5,879 nucleotides of DNA. It comes from Anaerolineales bacterium (GTDB lineage: Bacteria > Chloroflexota > Anaerolineae > Anaerolineales > VGOW01). Under the pieces are notes generated by a model, which had not been told where the DNA came from, did no database searches, and was given only the letters and a program-made list of their open reading frames with translations. This document shows, piece by piece, positions 5,358-5,879 of the stretch. The stretch covers positions 1 to 5,879 of the forward strand of contig CAKKQG010000186.1 of the NCBI GenBank assembly GCA_919901875.1, given 5' to 3'. Position 1 is the first letter of the stretch; each line of letters opens with the position of its first letter. A program made the translations under genes and the position numbers.

Positions 5358-5879
5358 TCATCTCGCCGCTTTCGCCCCCACATCCAACGCCCTCAAATTC
5401 AACTCCACCGCTTTCGCCGGACCCAGCGCCCGCACAGAATTTTTGAGATCATCAAGAGATAAACCAAATTCACTATGCGCCGCCGCGAAGCCAAGAACAA
5501 TCAAGTTTGTCACCGCCGGTGAACCAAGTTCTTTGGCGCAGGCTTCGGCATTGATAGAATGAATGTTGATGCTCAATTCTTTTAAGCGCGCGCTCAACGA
5601 CTCGTCGAGTCCGTTGGTGCTGTTCACAAACACGTTGCCACTGGCGCGCACGAAAGTGAGGTTACGCATCGTCTCCGTACGATCAAAGCCCACCAACGAA
5701 TCGGCGGTACCACGCCGGATCAACGGCGCTTCACTGCCGCCGATCTTGAGATGGCTCATCACGCTTCCGCCGCGTTGACTCATCCCGTGATTCTCCGACG
5801 CCATCACTTTTTCGCCGCGCAGCAATCCCGCTTGCGAGAGAATTTTTGTGGCATACACCACACCTTGACCGCCGATGCC
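5358..5879 (-). CDS. iorB: 2-oxoacid (indolepyruvate-like) ferredoxin oxidoreductase, gamma/beta-type subunit, 5' end outside window
   Basis: The frame is open to the window edge and gives 173 residues starting GIGGQGVVYATKILSQAG, so only a short N-terminus (about 10 residues) is missing. GIGGQG is the hallmark glycine motif of the gamma domain of 2-oxoacid:ferredoxin oxidoreductases. The following ENHGMSQRGGSVMSHLKIG (about residues 29-47) is typical of the IorB-like branch, the small subunit of indolepyruvate ferredoxin oxidoreductase. That enzyme converts arylpyruvates from aromatic amino acids to aryl-acetyl-CoA plus CO2, reducing ferredoxin. The rest (VTNLIVLGFAAA, then a helical tail ending GAKAAR) also fits the family. 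The TPP-binding large subunit gene should lie just upstream, beyond 5879. A gamma subunit of another 2-oxoacid oxidoreductase cannot be excluded. An internal GTG at 5859-5861 is not the real start, because the GIGGQG motif precedes it. Confidence 0.85.
   Translation of the reverse strand, partial: GIGGQGVVYATKILSQAGLLRGEKVMASENHGMSQRGGSVMSHLKIGGSEAPLIRRGTADSLVGFDRTETMRNLTFVRASGNVFVNSTNGLDESLSARLKELSINIHSINAEACAKELGSPAVTNLIVLGFAAAHSEFGLSLDDLKNSVRALGPAKAVELNLRALDVGAKAAR

Noticed and set aside
5859..5861. GTG as start codon of the gamma subunit gene
   Set aside because: The GIGGQG motif lies directly before it in the same frame, so the gene begins beyond the window edge.

Overview
All genes in this window lie on the minus strand, so transcription runs from the high to the low coordinates. 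In transcription order they are: the gamma-type subunit of a 2-oxoacid (indolepyruvate-like) ferredoxin oxidoreductase (5358-5879, start outside the window); the three subunits of a molybdenum hydroxylase of the xanthine dehydrogenase/aldehyde oxidase family in the order FAD subunit (4433-5278), 2x[2Fe-2S] subunit (3795-4262) and molybdopterin subunit (1421-3727); a HisC-like aminotransferase (239-1348); and the first 63 codons of a small two-CxxC protein (1-191, running off the window). All six read the same way with spacers of 47-170 bases, so one operon is plausible. No promoter is visible; it would lie beyond 5879.

The gene set suggests amino-acid or aromatic metabolism in an organism that uses ferredoxin. 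An aminotransferase can make an aryl- or indolepyruvate, an IorAB-type enzyme can oxidise it to an acyl-CoA, and a molybdenum hydroxylase can oxidise an aldehyde or a heteroaromatic ring. The link is inference from gene order. Moderate GC, an IorB-like protein and abundant heptameric intergenic repeats make me think of Chloroflexota (Anaerolineae-like). That is a weak guess from memory.

The most unusual thing here is the non-coding architecture. Every one of the five spacers is largely built of short degenerate units, mostly exactly 7 bases long. Three are arranged as tandem or inverted arrays (194-242, 4378-4454, 5290-5355), one is an inverted pair of a different 7-mer family (1352-1424), and one is a purine/pyrimidine-rich inverted pair with 8-10 base units (3734-3805). 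A different long palindrome (4283-4365) shares the widest spacer. The arrays contain the stop codons of four genes and abut that of the fifth. One array also supplies the ribosome binding site of the next gene.

Two five-unit heptad arrays (2413-2447 and 2459-2493) also sit inside the molybdopterin subunit gene, in frame, and encode a low-complexity S/N-Q-K/R-S-E linker at about residues 411-438. Heptads thus appear in spacers, at gene ends and inside a protein within a single 5.9 kb stretch. They resemble in style the heptameric STRR repeats of cyanobacteria, but the families here differ from spacer to spacer.
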